Shown piece after piece: positions 1 through 5,198 of a stretch of 5,198 nt of DNA. Under the pieces are notes generated by a model. It searched no databases. It was not told the origin of the DNA and saw only the letters and a list, made by a program, of their open reading frames with translations. How positions within the stretch are numbered: position 1 is the first letter of the stretch; each line of letters opens with the position of its first letter. Made by a program: the position numbers and the translations under genes. This DNA comes from Sphingomonadaceae bacterium (GTDB lineage Bacteria; Pseudomonadota; Alphaproteobacteria; Sphingomonadales; Sphingomonadaceae): NCBI GenBank assembly GCA_947451875.1, contig CANGBE010000120.1, forward strand, positions 1-5,198, read 5' to 3'.

Positions 1-2206
1 CCTCGTCTATGCGCTGTCGACGATTACCGCGCGGTCGCTGCCTGATCTGCGCGACGGGTTGAAGCCGGTCCACCGCCGCCTGCTGTGGGCGATGCGGCAG
101 TTGAAGCTCAATCCGAACGATGCTTTCAAAAAGTCGGCCCGCGTCGTTGGCGATGTGATCGGTAAGTATCACCCGCATGGCGACCAGTCGGTTTACGATG
201 CCATGGTCCGCCTCGCGCAGGATTTCAGCCTGCGCTACCCTCTGGTCGAAGGGCAGGGGAACTTCGGCAATATCGATGGCGATAACGCCGCCGCCTATCG
301 CTACACCGAAGCCCGCCTGACCAAGACGGCGATCCAGCTGATGGCCGGGCTGGATGAAGGCACGGTCACTTACGTCCCCACCTATAATGGCGAGGACGAG
401 GAGCCGGAGATTTTCCCCGGGCTGTTCCCCAATCTGCTAGCCAATGGCGCGACCGGTATTGCGGTGGGCATGGCGACAAGCATCCCCAGCCATAACGTCC
501 ACGAGATCATCGATTCCACCCTGCTGCTGATTGACAATCCCCATGCCGAACACGCGCAAATCATGGAGATTTTCAAGGGGCCTGACCTGCCCACCGGCGG
601 CGTGATCGTTGATAGTGCCGAGGCTATTAGCCACGCCTATGAAACCGGCAAGGGTGCCTTCCGCGTGCGCGGACGGTTCTATGCGGCGGAGGCCAAGGAC
701 GAGGCGGATCGTGAGGCCGGGATCGAGCGGCTGGGCAATGGCCAGTGGCAGCTGGTGCTCAGCGAAATTCCCTACATGGTGCCCAAGGGCAAGCTGATCG
801 AACAGGTCGCCGCGCTGATCGCCGACAAGAAGCTGCCGATCCTTGAGGACATCCGCGACGAGAGCGACGAGAAAATCCGTCTCGTTTTCGTGCCCAAGAA
901 CCGCAACGTCGATCCGGAAATGCTGAAGGCCTCGCTCTACAAGCTGAGCGATGTTGAAAGCCGGTTTTCGCTCAACCTCAACGTGCTCGATGACAGCCGC
1001 ACCCCCGGCGTGCTCAGCCTGAGGCTGATGCTGCAGGAATGGATCAAGAGCCAGATCAATATCCTGATCCGCCGCAGCGAGCACCGGCTGCAGAAGATCG
1101 CTGACCGGCTGGAACTGCTCGAAGGCTATATCATCGCCTTCCTCAACCTCGACCGGGTGATCGCCATCATCCGCGCCGAGGACGAGCCAAAGCCGGTGCT
1201 GATGGCCGAATTCCAGCTGACCGACCGGCAGGCCGAAGCGATCCTCAACATGCGGCTCCGCTCTTTGCGCAAGCTTGAGGAAATGGAACTGCGGCGCGAG
1301 CATGATACGCTGCTGGCCGAGAAGGACGAGCTGGAAAAGCTGCTCGAAAGCCCGGCCCGCCAGCGCACCCGGCTGAAGCGCGATCTGGGCAACCTGCGCA
1401 AGGACTATGCCGAGGACACGCTTCTCGGTCGCCGCCGCACGACGATTGCCGAAGCCGCGCCGACCGTGGAATTCTCCATGGATGCGATGATCGAGAAGGC
1501 GCCGGTGACGGTGATCCTGTCGGCCAAGGGCTGGATCAGGGGCGCGAGCGGGCATGAGGCGCTCGACAAGGAGTTCAAGTTCAAGGAAGGTGATGGCCCG
1601 GCCTTTGCGCTGCATTGCCAGACCACCGACAAACTGCTGATCGCCTGCGACAACGGCCGGTTCTACACGCTGGGGGCCGACAAGCTGCCCTCTGCGCGCG
1701 GCTTTGGCGAGCCAATCCGCACCATTATCGATATTGAAGCCGAGGCCCAGATCGTCTCGCTGATCGTCTACAAGCCCAAGGGCCAACTGCTGCTGGCGAG
1801 CAACGCCGGCCGCGGCTTTGCCGCCGAGGCGGACGAGCTGCTGGCCGAAACCCGAAAAGGCCGCGGCGTGATGAACACCACGCCCGGCGTGAAGCTGATG
1901 GTGGTGCGCGAAATTCCCGCCGAACATGATCACATCGCGGTGGTGGGTGACAATCGCAAGCTGGTGATCTTCAGCCTTGAGGAACTGCCGGTGATGGCCA
2001 AGGGCCAAGGCGTAACCCTGCAACGCTACCGCGACGGCGGACTGGCGGACGCGGTAACGCTGAAGCTGGAAGAGGGCCTCAGCTGGAAGATGGGCGGCGA
2101 TAGCGGCCGCGTTCGGACCGAGAGCGATATGCGGCTGTGGAAGGTTGCGCGCGGGGCTGCGGGACGATTGCCGCCGCAGGGATTCCCTAGGGATAACAAG
2201 TTCTAA
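1..2206 (+). CDS. parC: DNA topoisomerase IV subunit A (5' partial)
   Basis: ParC, the DNA-cleaving subunit of topoisomerase IV, pairs with ParE (not in this window) to decatenate replicated chromosomes in an ATP-dependent, type IIA reaction. The frame is open from base 2 to the TAA at 2204-2206, giving 734 visible residues. A TTG at 59 is internal, because the family sequence YALSTITARSLPDLRDGLKP runs across it. Perhaps 20-40 N-terminal residues are missing. Numbering from the first visible codon: the winged-helix/QRDR region is about 45-70 (GKYHPHGD), the catalytic tyrosine is Y101 in YRYTEARL (codon 302-304), the tower and coiled-coil exit gate are about 220-470, and the C-terminal beta-propeller DNA-wrapping domain runs from about 490 to the end. 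The GyrA-box (QRRGGKG) is absent and the C-terminus reads GRLPPQGFPRDNKF, which favours ParC over GyrA. In the QRDR the residue matching E. coli ParC Ser80 is Gln and that matching Glu84 is Asp. The gene converges with the minus-strand cluster. Confidence 0.96.
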   Translation, partial: LVYALSTITARSLPDLRDGLKPVHRRLLWAMRQLKLNPNDAFKKSARVVGDVIGKYHPHGDQSVYDAMVRLAQDFSLRYPLVEGQGNFGNIDGDNAAAYRYTEARLTKTAIQLMAGLDEGTVTYVPTYNGEDEEPEIFPGLFPNLLANGATGIAVGMATSIPSHNVHEIIDSTLLLIDNPHAEHAQIMEIFKGPDLPTGGVIVDSAEAISHAYETGKGAFRVRGRFYAAEAKDEADREAGIERLGNGQWQLVLSEIPYMVPKGKLIEQVAALIADKKLPILEDIRDESDEKIRLVFVPKNRNVDPEMLKASLYKLSDVESRFSLNLNVLDDSRTPGVLSLRLMLQEWIKSQINILIRRSEHRLQKIADRLELLEGYIIAFLNLDRVIAIIRAEDEPKPVLMAEFQLTDRQAEAILNMRLRSLRKLEEMELRREHDTLLAEKDELEKLLESPARQRTRLKRDLGNLRKDYAEDTLLGRRRTTIAEAAPTVEFSMDAMIEKAPVTVILSAKGWIRGASGHEALDKEFKFKEGDGPAFALHCQTTDKLLIACDNGRFYTLGADKLPSARGFGEPIRTIIDIEAEAQIVSLIVYKPKGQLLLASNAGRGFAAEADELLAETRKGRGVMNTTPGVKLMVVREIPAEHDHIAVVGDNRKLVIFSLEELPVMAKGQGVTLQRYRDGGLADAVTLKLEEGLSWKMGGDSGRVRTESDMRLWKVARGAAGRLPPQGFPRDNKF
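2184..2193. repeat. 10-bp perfect palindrome at the parC 3' end
   Basis: TCCCTAGGGA is a perfect palindrome inside the last codons of parC. It is flanked by two copies of AGGGAT (2178-2183 and 2189-2194). It lies 12 nt upstream of a run of five T (2206-2210), but it has no loop. The alternative hairpin AGGG-ATT-CCCT (2178-2188) has only four pairs. It is therefore a poor intrinsic terminator, and the bases are explained by the conserved coding sequence (GFPRDNKF). It is listed because it sits at the edge of the low-GC segment. Confidence 0.3.
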
Positions 2207-2235
2207 TTTTTGGAGGCAAGCGAACGGCGTGGCAT
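2207..2235. other. Short convergent intergenic gap
   Basis: Twenty-nine bases separate the parC stop from the stop of the small membrane ORF on the other strand. A T-run follows the parC stop immediately, and a GGAGG stands at 2212-2216. There is no GC-rich stem-loop before the T-run, so no intrinsic terminator is called for either strand. Transcripts from both sides may overlap here or end by Rho-dependent means; that is inference. Confidence 0.5.
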
Positions 2236-2538
2236 TTAGTCATTCTTCAAATGATAAAGAGCGCAGCGAACATGTTGGTATAAGATGGATCGTCCAAAGT
2301 GGAAATTTTCTGCTTCTCTGCAATCTAACTCGGTGTACCTAACATTTCCGATGATCCCCGCCACCACCAAGCCAAATGCGGCGGCTAATCCGCCATATCC
2401 AGCAATGACAATAAACTTGCTATATCGAGGTCGGGAGAAACGCATCCATAGTCCGATGCAAACCACCAACATGGATGTCATGGTCAATGCCAAATTGAAT
2501 TGGTCTGCAAAGTGTAGTTTTGTCAGATCAATCACCAT
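2236..2538 (-). CDS. Small predicted two-helix membrane protein, unknown
   Basis: A 100-codon ORF, ATG at 2538-2536 and TAA at 2238-2236. I do not recognise a family. Two hydrophobic stretches are clear: residues about 14-32 (LALTMTSMLVVCIGLWM) and about 42-64 (FIVIAGYGGLAAAFGLVVAG). The loop between them, RFSRPRYSK, is strongly basic and should be cytoplasmic, which would put both ends outside. A polar tail of about 36 residues with two cysteines follows. The start overlaps the end of the CCA gene by 11 nt (2528-2538), so it could be translated by coupling; there is no good Shine-Dalgarno, only AAAG directly before ATG. Third-position GC is about 49%, unlike the GC-biased neighbours, and codons such as TTA, CTA and AGA occur. 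Against it: ORFs this short can arise by chance in 45% GC DNA. For it: the hydrophobic pattern, the junction overlap, and complete filling of the gap up to parC. An overlapping plus-strand ORF (2285-2548) shows no such pattern. Confidence 0.5.
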   Translation of the reverse strand: MVIDLTKLHFADQFNLALTMTSMLVVCIGLWMRFSRPRYSKFIVIAGYGGLAAAFGLVVAGIIGNVRYTELDCREAENFHFGRSILYQHVRCALYHLKND

Positions 2539-3709
2539 CTTTATGTGAAACCAAGACTTTTGTTAGCAAAACCCCAACCCGCACCTCATCCGGAAAGCCC
2601 TCCACCACCCAGCGGTCTTCAACGGCGCATAGTATCCGTGCCACCTCTGGGCCGACGGACACCCCGCGCGCGACGATCTGGCCGCCCTTGAGCGGGAAGG
2701 CCGGGATATCCCAGCCGATGATCGGCGCGTTGCTCTGGCCGGTGAGCAGGAGCCGGTCGAGCGCCTGGGTGAGGCCGAGGCGGTAGGCGAGGGCGCGGGC
2801 GTCGCTCTGGCGGGCATCGCGCCGAGCCGCGCTCATCAGGCGCTTCTTCTGGGCGGTGGACAGCCGGAACCGCGCCGCGACCAGTGAGGCGAGGTCTGCA
2901 TCGGCGGGGAGCAGCGAGGCGAGGCGGCGCAGGGCATCGGGCTCAACCTGCTGCCGCGTTTCCTCCGCCACCAGCGCGGTGAGGCCTTGGCAATCCGCCT
3001 CGGGCAGAACCACCGCCAGCACGCCCAGTTCGGCCATGCGGGCAACGGTCGGCGCGGGGTTGGGTAGCGAGAGGAGGTTCATCATCTCCATCCCGATCCG
3101 CTCGCGAGACAGGCCCTTCAGCGTTGCCGCCAGTTCGGCACAGGCGAGCTCGGACTCAGCATCAGCAGGTAGCGAGCCGAACCGCGCCTGAAAGCGGAAG
3201 TAGCGCAGAATGCGCAGGTGATCCTCACGGATCCGTTCCCGCGCATCGCCGATGAAGCGCACGCGGCGGACCTTCAGGTCATCCCACCCGCCGAAGTAAT
3301 CGGCAATCTCCAGCGTCGCAGGATCGGCATAGAGTGCGTTGATCGTGAAATCGCGCCGGGCCGCATCCTCCTGCCAATCCTGCGCGAAAGCCACCGTCGC
3401 ACGGCGGCCATCGGTGCTGACGTCGTGGCGCAGGGTGGTGATCTCGACCGGGCCGAAGGGGATCAATGCGGTAACCGTGCCATGCTCGATGCCGGTCGGC
3501 ACATTGCGGATGCCCGCGTCATTCAGCCGCTGGATCACCTGTTGCGGCAGCAGCGGCGTGGCAATGTCGAGGTCCTTTACCGCGATCCCCAGCAAGGTAT
3601 CGCGCACCGCCCCGCCGACAAAACGGGCGTTGCCTTCACCCAGCGCGGCCACCAGCGCGGCGATGTCTTCGCGGGTCGTCCAGTCTGCAGCGGGCAGGAA
3701 CTCAGCCAT
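2528..3709 (-). CDS. cca: CCA tRNA nucleotidyltransferase, class II
   Basis: Adds or repairs the 3'-terminal CCA of tRNAs from CTP and ATP without a nucleic acid template, in the cytoplasm. The product is 393 residues, normal for the compact alphaproteobacterial form without an HD domain. Class II motifs appear in order: GGAVRD at 32-37 with the metal-binding pair D46/D48 in KDLDIAT; motif B RRDFTINALY at 118-127; GGWDDLKVRRVRFIGD at 140-155; the nucleotide-selecting EDxxR as E162-D163-H-L-R166, followed by ILRYFRFQARF; and LSRERIGMEM at 200-209. The poorly conserved body and tail follow, with the family-typical FPLKGGQIVARGVSVGPEV near 338-356. The start ATG overlaps the Nudix gene stop by 8 nt (ATGGCTGA, 3702-3709), and no clear Shine-Dalgarno is visible, which fits translational coupling. 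The last ~15 codons (VLLTKVLVSHKDGD) are AT-rich and unlike the rest. Whether this enzyme adds all of CCA or only part cannot be proven from sequence, but no second nucleotidyltransferase is visible. Confidence 0.95.
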   Translation of the reverse strand: MAEFLPAADWTTREDIAALVAALGEGNARFVGGAVRDTLLGIAVKDLDIATPLLPQQVIQRLNDAGIRNVPTGIEHGTVTALIPFGPVEITTLRHDVSTDGRRATVAFAQDWQEDAARRDFTINALYADPATLEIADYFGGWDDLKVRRVRFIGDARERIREDHLRILRYFRFQARFGSLPADAESELACAELAATLKGLSRERIGMEMMNLLSLPNPAPTVARMAELGVLAVVLPEADCQGLTALVAEETRQQVEPDALRRLASLLPADADLASLVAARFRLSTAQKKRLMSAARRDARQSDARALAYRLGLTQALDRLLLTGQSNAPIIGWDIPAFPLKGGQIVARGVSVGPEVARILCAVEDRWVVEGFPDEVRVGVLLTKVLVSHKDGD

Positions 3710-4298
3710 GCCAGTTCAGCCGCTTGGACAGGTTGACGATGATCGCCGCCGTCACGCCCCATGTGACATGATCAGCCCAAGGTATCTCGTAATAGGGCCG
3801 CATACCGTTTTCCCATTCCACCCAGCGTTCGAGGTGGTTGCTTGCCTGCAGCATATGCGAAACAGGGGCTTCAAACCACTGGGCGACTTCGGTGGGGTTG
3901 GGGTTGATCTCGAGGTCAGCGGGAATGGTGGCGATCACCGGGGTGATCTCGAAGCCCGAATGGGCGCGGTAGACATCGCCCTTGCCGACAATGCGGACGC
4001 GCTCGGGCGGGATTCCGAGTTCTTCCCATGCCTCACGCACCGCCGCTTCTTCGGGGCTTTCGCCGGGATCGGTCTTGCCGCCGGGGAAAGCGATTTGCCC
4101 CGGGTGCGCGCGCATGTTTGATGGGCGGTGAAGCAGCAGCATTCCGGGCTCTTCGCGCTCGGTCATGGCGATCAGCACGGCGGCGGGGCGGAATTCCTCG
4201 ACCACCACCGCGCTCCAGTCCTCGAACAGCTCGGGTGCGGGCGACCCATCATAGCCTTGGTTATAGAGCCGGGTGAGACGATCGTGGACAGTGCTCAT
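3702..4298 (-). CDS. Nudix hydrolase, CoA pyrophosphatase type
   Basis: Probably cleaves coenzyme A or acyl-CoA to 3',5'-ADP and (acyl)phosphopantetheine, as the NudL/YeaB and NUDT7/8 branch does. The 198-residue product has a perfect Nudix box GX5EX7REUXEEXGU at 74-96: G74, E80, R88-E89, E92-E93, G95. The glutamates bind the catalytic metal. Just before it, residues 54-74 (LLLHRPSN to AFPGG, with R58, R63, G67 and FPGG) match the UPF0035 signature that marks the CoA-specific subgroup, with Thr and Ser of the signature replaced by Leu56 and Pro59. Residues 178-191 (HVTWGVTAAIIVNL) are the usual C-terminal end of this subgroup. The ATG is shared with the DUF1285 stop in an ATGA overlap (4295-4298). 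The gene ends inside the start of the CCA gene. Substrate specificity is inferred from the signature, so another nucleotide diphosphate remains possible. Confidence 0.92.
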   Translation of the reverse strand: MSTVHDRLTRLYNQGYDGSPAPELFEDWSAVVVEEFRPAAVLIAMTEREEPGMLLLHRPSNMRAHPGQIAFPGGKTDPGESPEEAAVREAWEELGIPPERVRIVGKGDVYRAHSGFEITPVIATIPADLEINPNPTEVAQWFEAPVSHMLQASNHLERWVEWENGMRPYYEIPWADHVTWGVTAAIIVNLSKRLNWHG

Positions 4299-4840
4299 GA
4301 TGGTATTAGCGAGAAGCTCTCGCCCATGCTGCTAACGGACAGATTGGAGCTTTCAAGCGCGATCTCCACCAGCTGGGCATAGGTGCTGCGATTGAGCCGC
4401 GCCTCGCAGCCATTGCGGACGGCAAGGTAGAGCGCGGGCACATCAGGATCGCCGCGCGCGATGATCGGATGGTCCGGCCCGGCAATCACCGTATCATCGG
4501 TATTTAGCCGAAAGGCGAGGGCATTGCCCTGCTGCACGACGTCAACGGCGAGGAATGGCGCATCGTCGACCGCAATCGTCAGCATTTCCTGCGGGGTGAC
4601 CAGCCAGTGCTGCCCGGCCTCATCGCGGCGCAACAGACTGGCAAAGGCGCGGACCATGGCGGGGCGGGTGATTTCTCCACCCTGATGGAACCACTTGCCA
4701 TCGGCAGCGATCCGCATCTCGCTGTCACCGGTGCGCTCGGGCTGCCATTGCTCGACCGGCGGCAGACGCCGCGCCGCGATCAGTTCGGCAATTTGCGTCA
4801 GCGATAGTCCGGCAAGGTTTGGCGGCGGTTCATAAGGCAT
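4295..4840 (-). CDS. DUF1285 family protein
   Basis: A 181-residue soluble protein that I place in DUF1285, a proteobacterial family with no established biochemical role known to me. Recognisable blocks are MRIAADGKWFHQGGEITRP (42-60), AMVRAFASLLRRD (61-73), HWLVTPQEM (78-86) and VDDAPFLAVDV (91-101). A C-terminal half follows with DVPALYLAVRNGCEARLNRS (133-152) and YAQLVEIALE (154-163). There is no signal peptide or membrane segment. The ATG at 4840-4838 gives MPYEPPPNL. Another ATG at 4845-4843 is out of frame, and no strong ribosome binding site distinguishes the start. The gene lies 23 nt downstream of the GNAT gene and its TGA overlaps the Nudix ATG (ATGA), so it is very likely co-transcribed with the Nudix and CCA genes. 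That association, which I recall as common in alphaproteobacteria, suggests but does not prove a link to nucleotide or tRNA metabolism. Confidence 0.88.
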   Translation of the reverse strand: MPYEPPPNLAGLSLTQIAELIAARRLPPVEQWQPERTGDSEMRIAADGKWFHQGGEITRPAMVRAFASLLRRDEAGQHWLVTPQEMLTIAVDDAPFLAVDVVQQGNALAFRLNTDDTVIAGPDHPIIARGDPDVPALYLAVRNGCEARLNRSTYAQLVEIALESSNLSVSSMGESFSLIPS

Positions 4841-4863
4841 CGCATTGTCGATGCCAGATCAGC
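4841..4863 (-). other. Short intercistronic gap before DUF1285
   Basis: Twenty-three bases lie between the GNAT stop and the DUF1285 start. There is no room for a normal promoter plus leader, and I see no Shine-Dalgarno better than weak. This supports read-through transcription from the GNAT gene. Confidence 0.45.
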
Positions 4864-5198
4864 CTAGCGGAGCCAAGGCCCAAGCGTGCCGTTTTTCGGC
4901 AGCACCGCCGGATTGTCACAGCGCACCAGCAGGCGGCGCTGCTCGAACGGGCCGGCCAGACTCCAGCCGCCAGTATGCTCGTTGGTGAAGCCCCAGAAGC
5001 GGCCGTAGTATTCGGGATCGCCGATCATCACCTGTGGCAGCGGTGCGCGGGGATCGATTGCGGAGAGGCTGGCAGTCATCAGCGCCTTGCCATAGCCGGA
5101 GCCTTGATGGTCAGGGAGCACGGCAACCGGGCCGACCATTATCATCGGGTGGGCTTTGCCTTCAGGCGAATTCAGCGCCACCGGCCAGCACTGGATCG
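4864..5198 (-). CDS. GNAT N-acetyltransferase, YhbS-like (5' partial)
   Basis: The C-terminal 110 residues of a GNAT-fold acetyltransferase, which transfers the acetyl group of acetyl-CoA to an unknown amine. The frame stays open to the window edge (IQCWPVALNSPEGK...), so a GTG at 5181-5179 is an internal valine and the true start lies beyond 5198. Counting from the first visible full codon, GPVAVLPDHQGSGYGKALM at 22-40 is beta-4 plus motif A, with the acetyl-CoA pyrophosphate-binding loop Q31-G-S-G-Y-G36. IGDPEYYGRFWGF at 58-70 is the motif typical of the YhbS group (COG3153), where homologues usually read YYxRFGF. The tail ends in KNGTLGPWLR. In a YhbS-like protein of about 160-190 residues, the missing N-terminal part would be one third to one half. 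It is the first visible gene of the minus-strand cluster. The substrate cannot be read from the sequence. Confidence 0.88.
   Translation of the reverse strand, partial: IQCWPVALNSPEGKAHPMIMVGPVAVLPDHQGSGYGKALMTASLSAIDPRAPLPQVMIGDPEYYGRFWGFTNEHTGGWSLAGPFEQRRLLVRCDNPAVLPKNGTLGPWLR

Larger units (their letters stand above)
2207..2575. other. Low-GC segment between parC and the CCA gene
   Basis: A hand count over 2211-2580 gives about 45% GC (167 of 370), whereas the sequence just to the right (for example 2641-2700, 45 of 60) and the parC coding region are far richer. The shift starts at the end of parC and finishes inside the last ~15 codons of the CCA gene. The segment contains the small membrane ORF. 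No terminal inverted repeats, transposase fragment, tRNA or integrase gene is visible, so the means of entry, if it was acquired, is unknown. Confidence 0.6.

Noticed and set aside
59..61. TTG as the start codon of parC
   Set aside because: The reading frame continues upstream to the window edge with residues conserved in ParC (YALST...LPDLRDGLKP), so the gene starts before the window.
437..2023. A 528-codon minus-strand ORF antisense to parC
   Set aside because: It is rich in His, Gln, Leu and Ala, as expected for the antisense frame of a GC-rich gene, has no recognisable domain, and parC on the other strand is certain.
2188..2198. TAGGGATAACA, identical to the first 11 bases of the I-SceI homing endonuclease site
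   Set aside because: The match stops after 11 of 18 bases, and the sequence is accounted for by the conserved ParC C-terminal residues PRDNKF, so coincidence is the simplest reading.
2229..2342. A 37-codon plus-strand ORF from GTG with GGAGG upstream (2212-2216), directly after parC
   Set aside because: The spacing of about 12 nt from GGAGG to GTG is too long for a good ribosome site, the peptide has no recognisable feature, and it overlaps the better-supported membrane ORF on the other strand.
2285..2548. An 87-codon plus-strand ORF in the low-GC patch
   Set aside because: It is antisense to the membrane ORF, with no hydrophobic pattern, domain or ribosome binding site.
2558..2571. Inverted repeat TTTTG-TTAG-CAAAA near the end of the CCA gene
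   Set aside because: It has five mostly A-T pairs inside coding sequence with no T-run placed for a terminator; it is too weak to call.
3218..4121. Long plus-strand ORFs (3218-3736 and 3339-4121) opposite the CCA and Nudix genes
   Set aside because: They are shadow frames of two well-supported genes; their translations show no family motif and they cross the cca/Nudix junction.
5179..5181. GTG as the start codon of the GNAT gene
   Set aside because: The frame stays open upstream to the edge, and a start here would remove the whole N-terminal half of the GNAT fold.

Overview
The window looks like an ordinary chromosomal segment of a GC-rich alphaproteobacterium, most likely a member of the Sphingomonadales (Erythrobacter/Novosphingobium-like). 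This is inferred from the style of the ParC sequence (in particular its GRLPPQGFPRDNKF-type C-terminus), from a GNAT / DUF1285 / CoA-type Nudix / CCA-adding enzyme gene order that I recall as typical of alphaproteobacteria, and from strongly GC-biased codon use. The genus is not proven by the sequence.

Layout. Positions 1-2206 (+) hold nearly all of parC, topoisomerase IV subunit A, with only its N-terminus cut off by the window edge. From the right edge down to about 2236, everything lies on the minus strand in one compact co-directional cluster, read in this order: a YhbS-like GNAT acetyltransferase (5' end cut off, stop at 4864), a DUF1285 protein (4840-4295), a CoA-pyrophosphatase-type Nudix hydrolase (4298-3702), a class II CCA tRNA nucleotidyltransferase (3709-2528) and a small predicted two-helix membrane protein of unknown function (2538-2236). 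From DUF1285 onward the genes overlap at each junction by 4, 8 and 11 nt. This suggests one polycistronic mRNA with translational coupling. Its promoter is not visible and must lie beyond position 5198. The cluster converges on parC with only 29 nt between the two stop codons, and I see no convincing intrinsic terminator there.

Function. The genes are housekeeping in character: decatenation of daughter chromosomes (ParC), tRNA 3'-end synthesis and repair (CCA enzyme), and hydrolysis of CoA or its derivatives (Nudix). DUF1285 has no established role known to me, and the GNAT substrate cannot be told from sequence.

The least ordinary part is about 2207-2575. Its GC content is about 45% by hand count, against roughly 65-75% around it. 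It contains the small membrane ORF (GC at third positions about one half) and the last ~15 codons of the CCA gene. It looks like a recently acquired or poorly ameliorated segment joined to the end of the conserved cluster. I found no CRISPR array, rRNA, tRNA, insertion sequence or defence system, and no strong case for a new multi-gene system.
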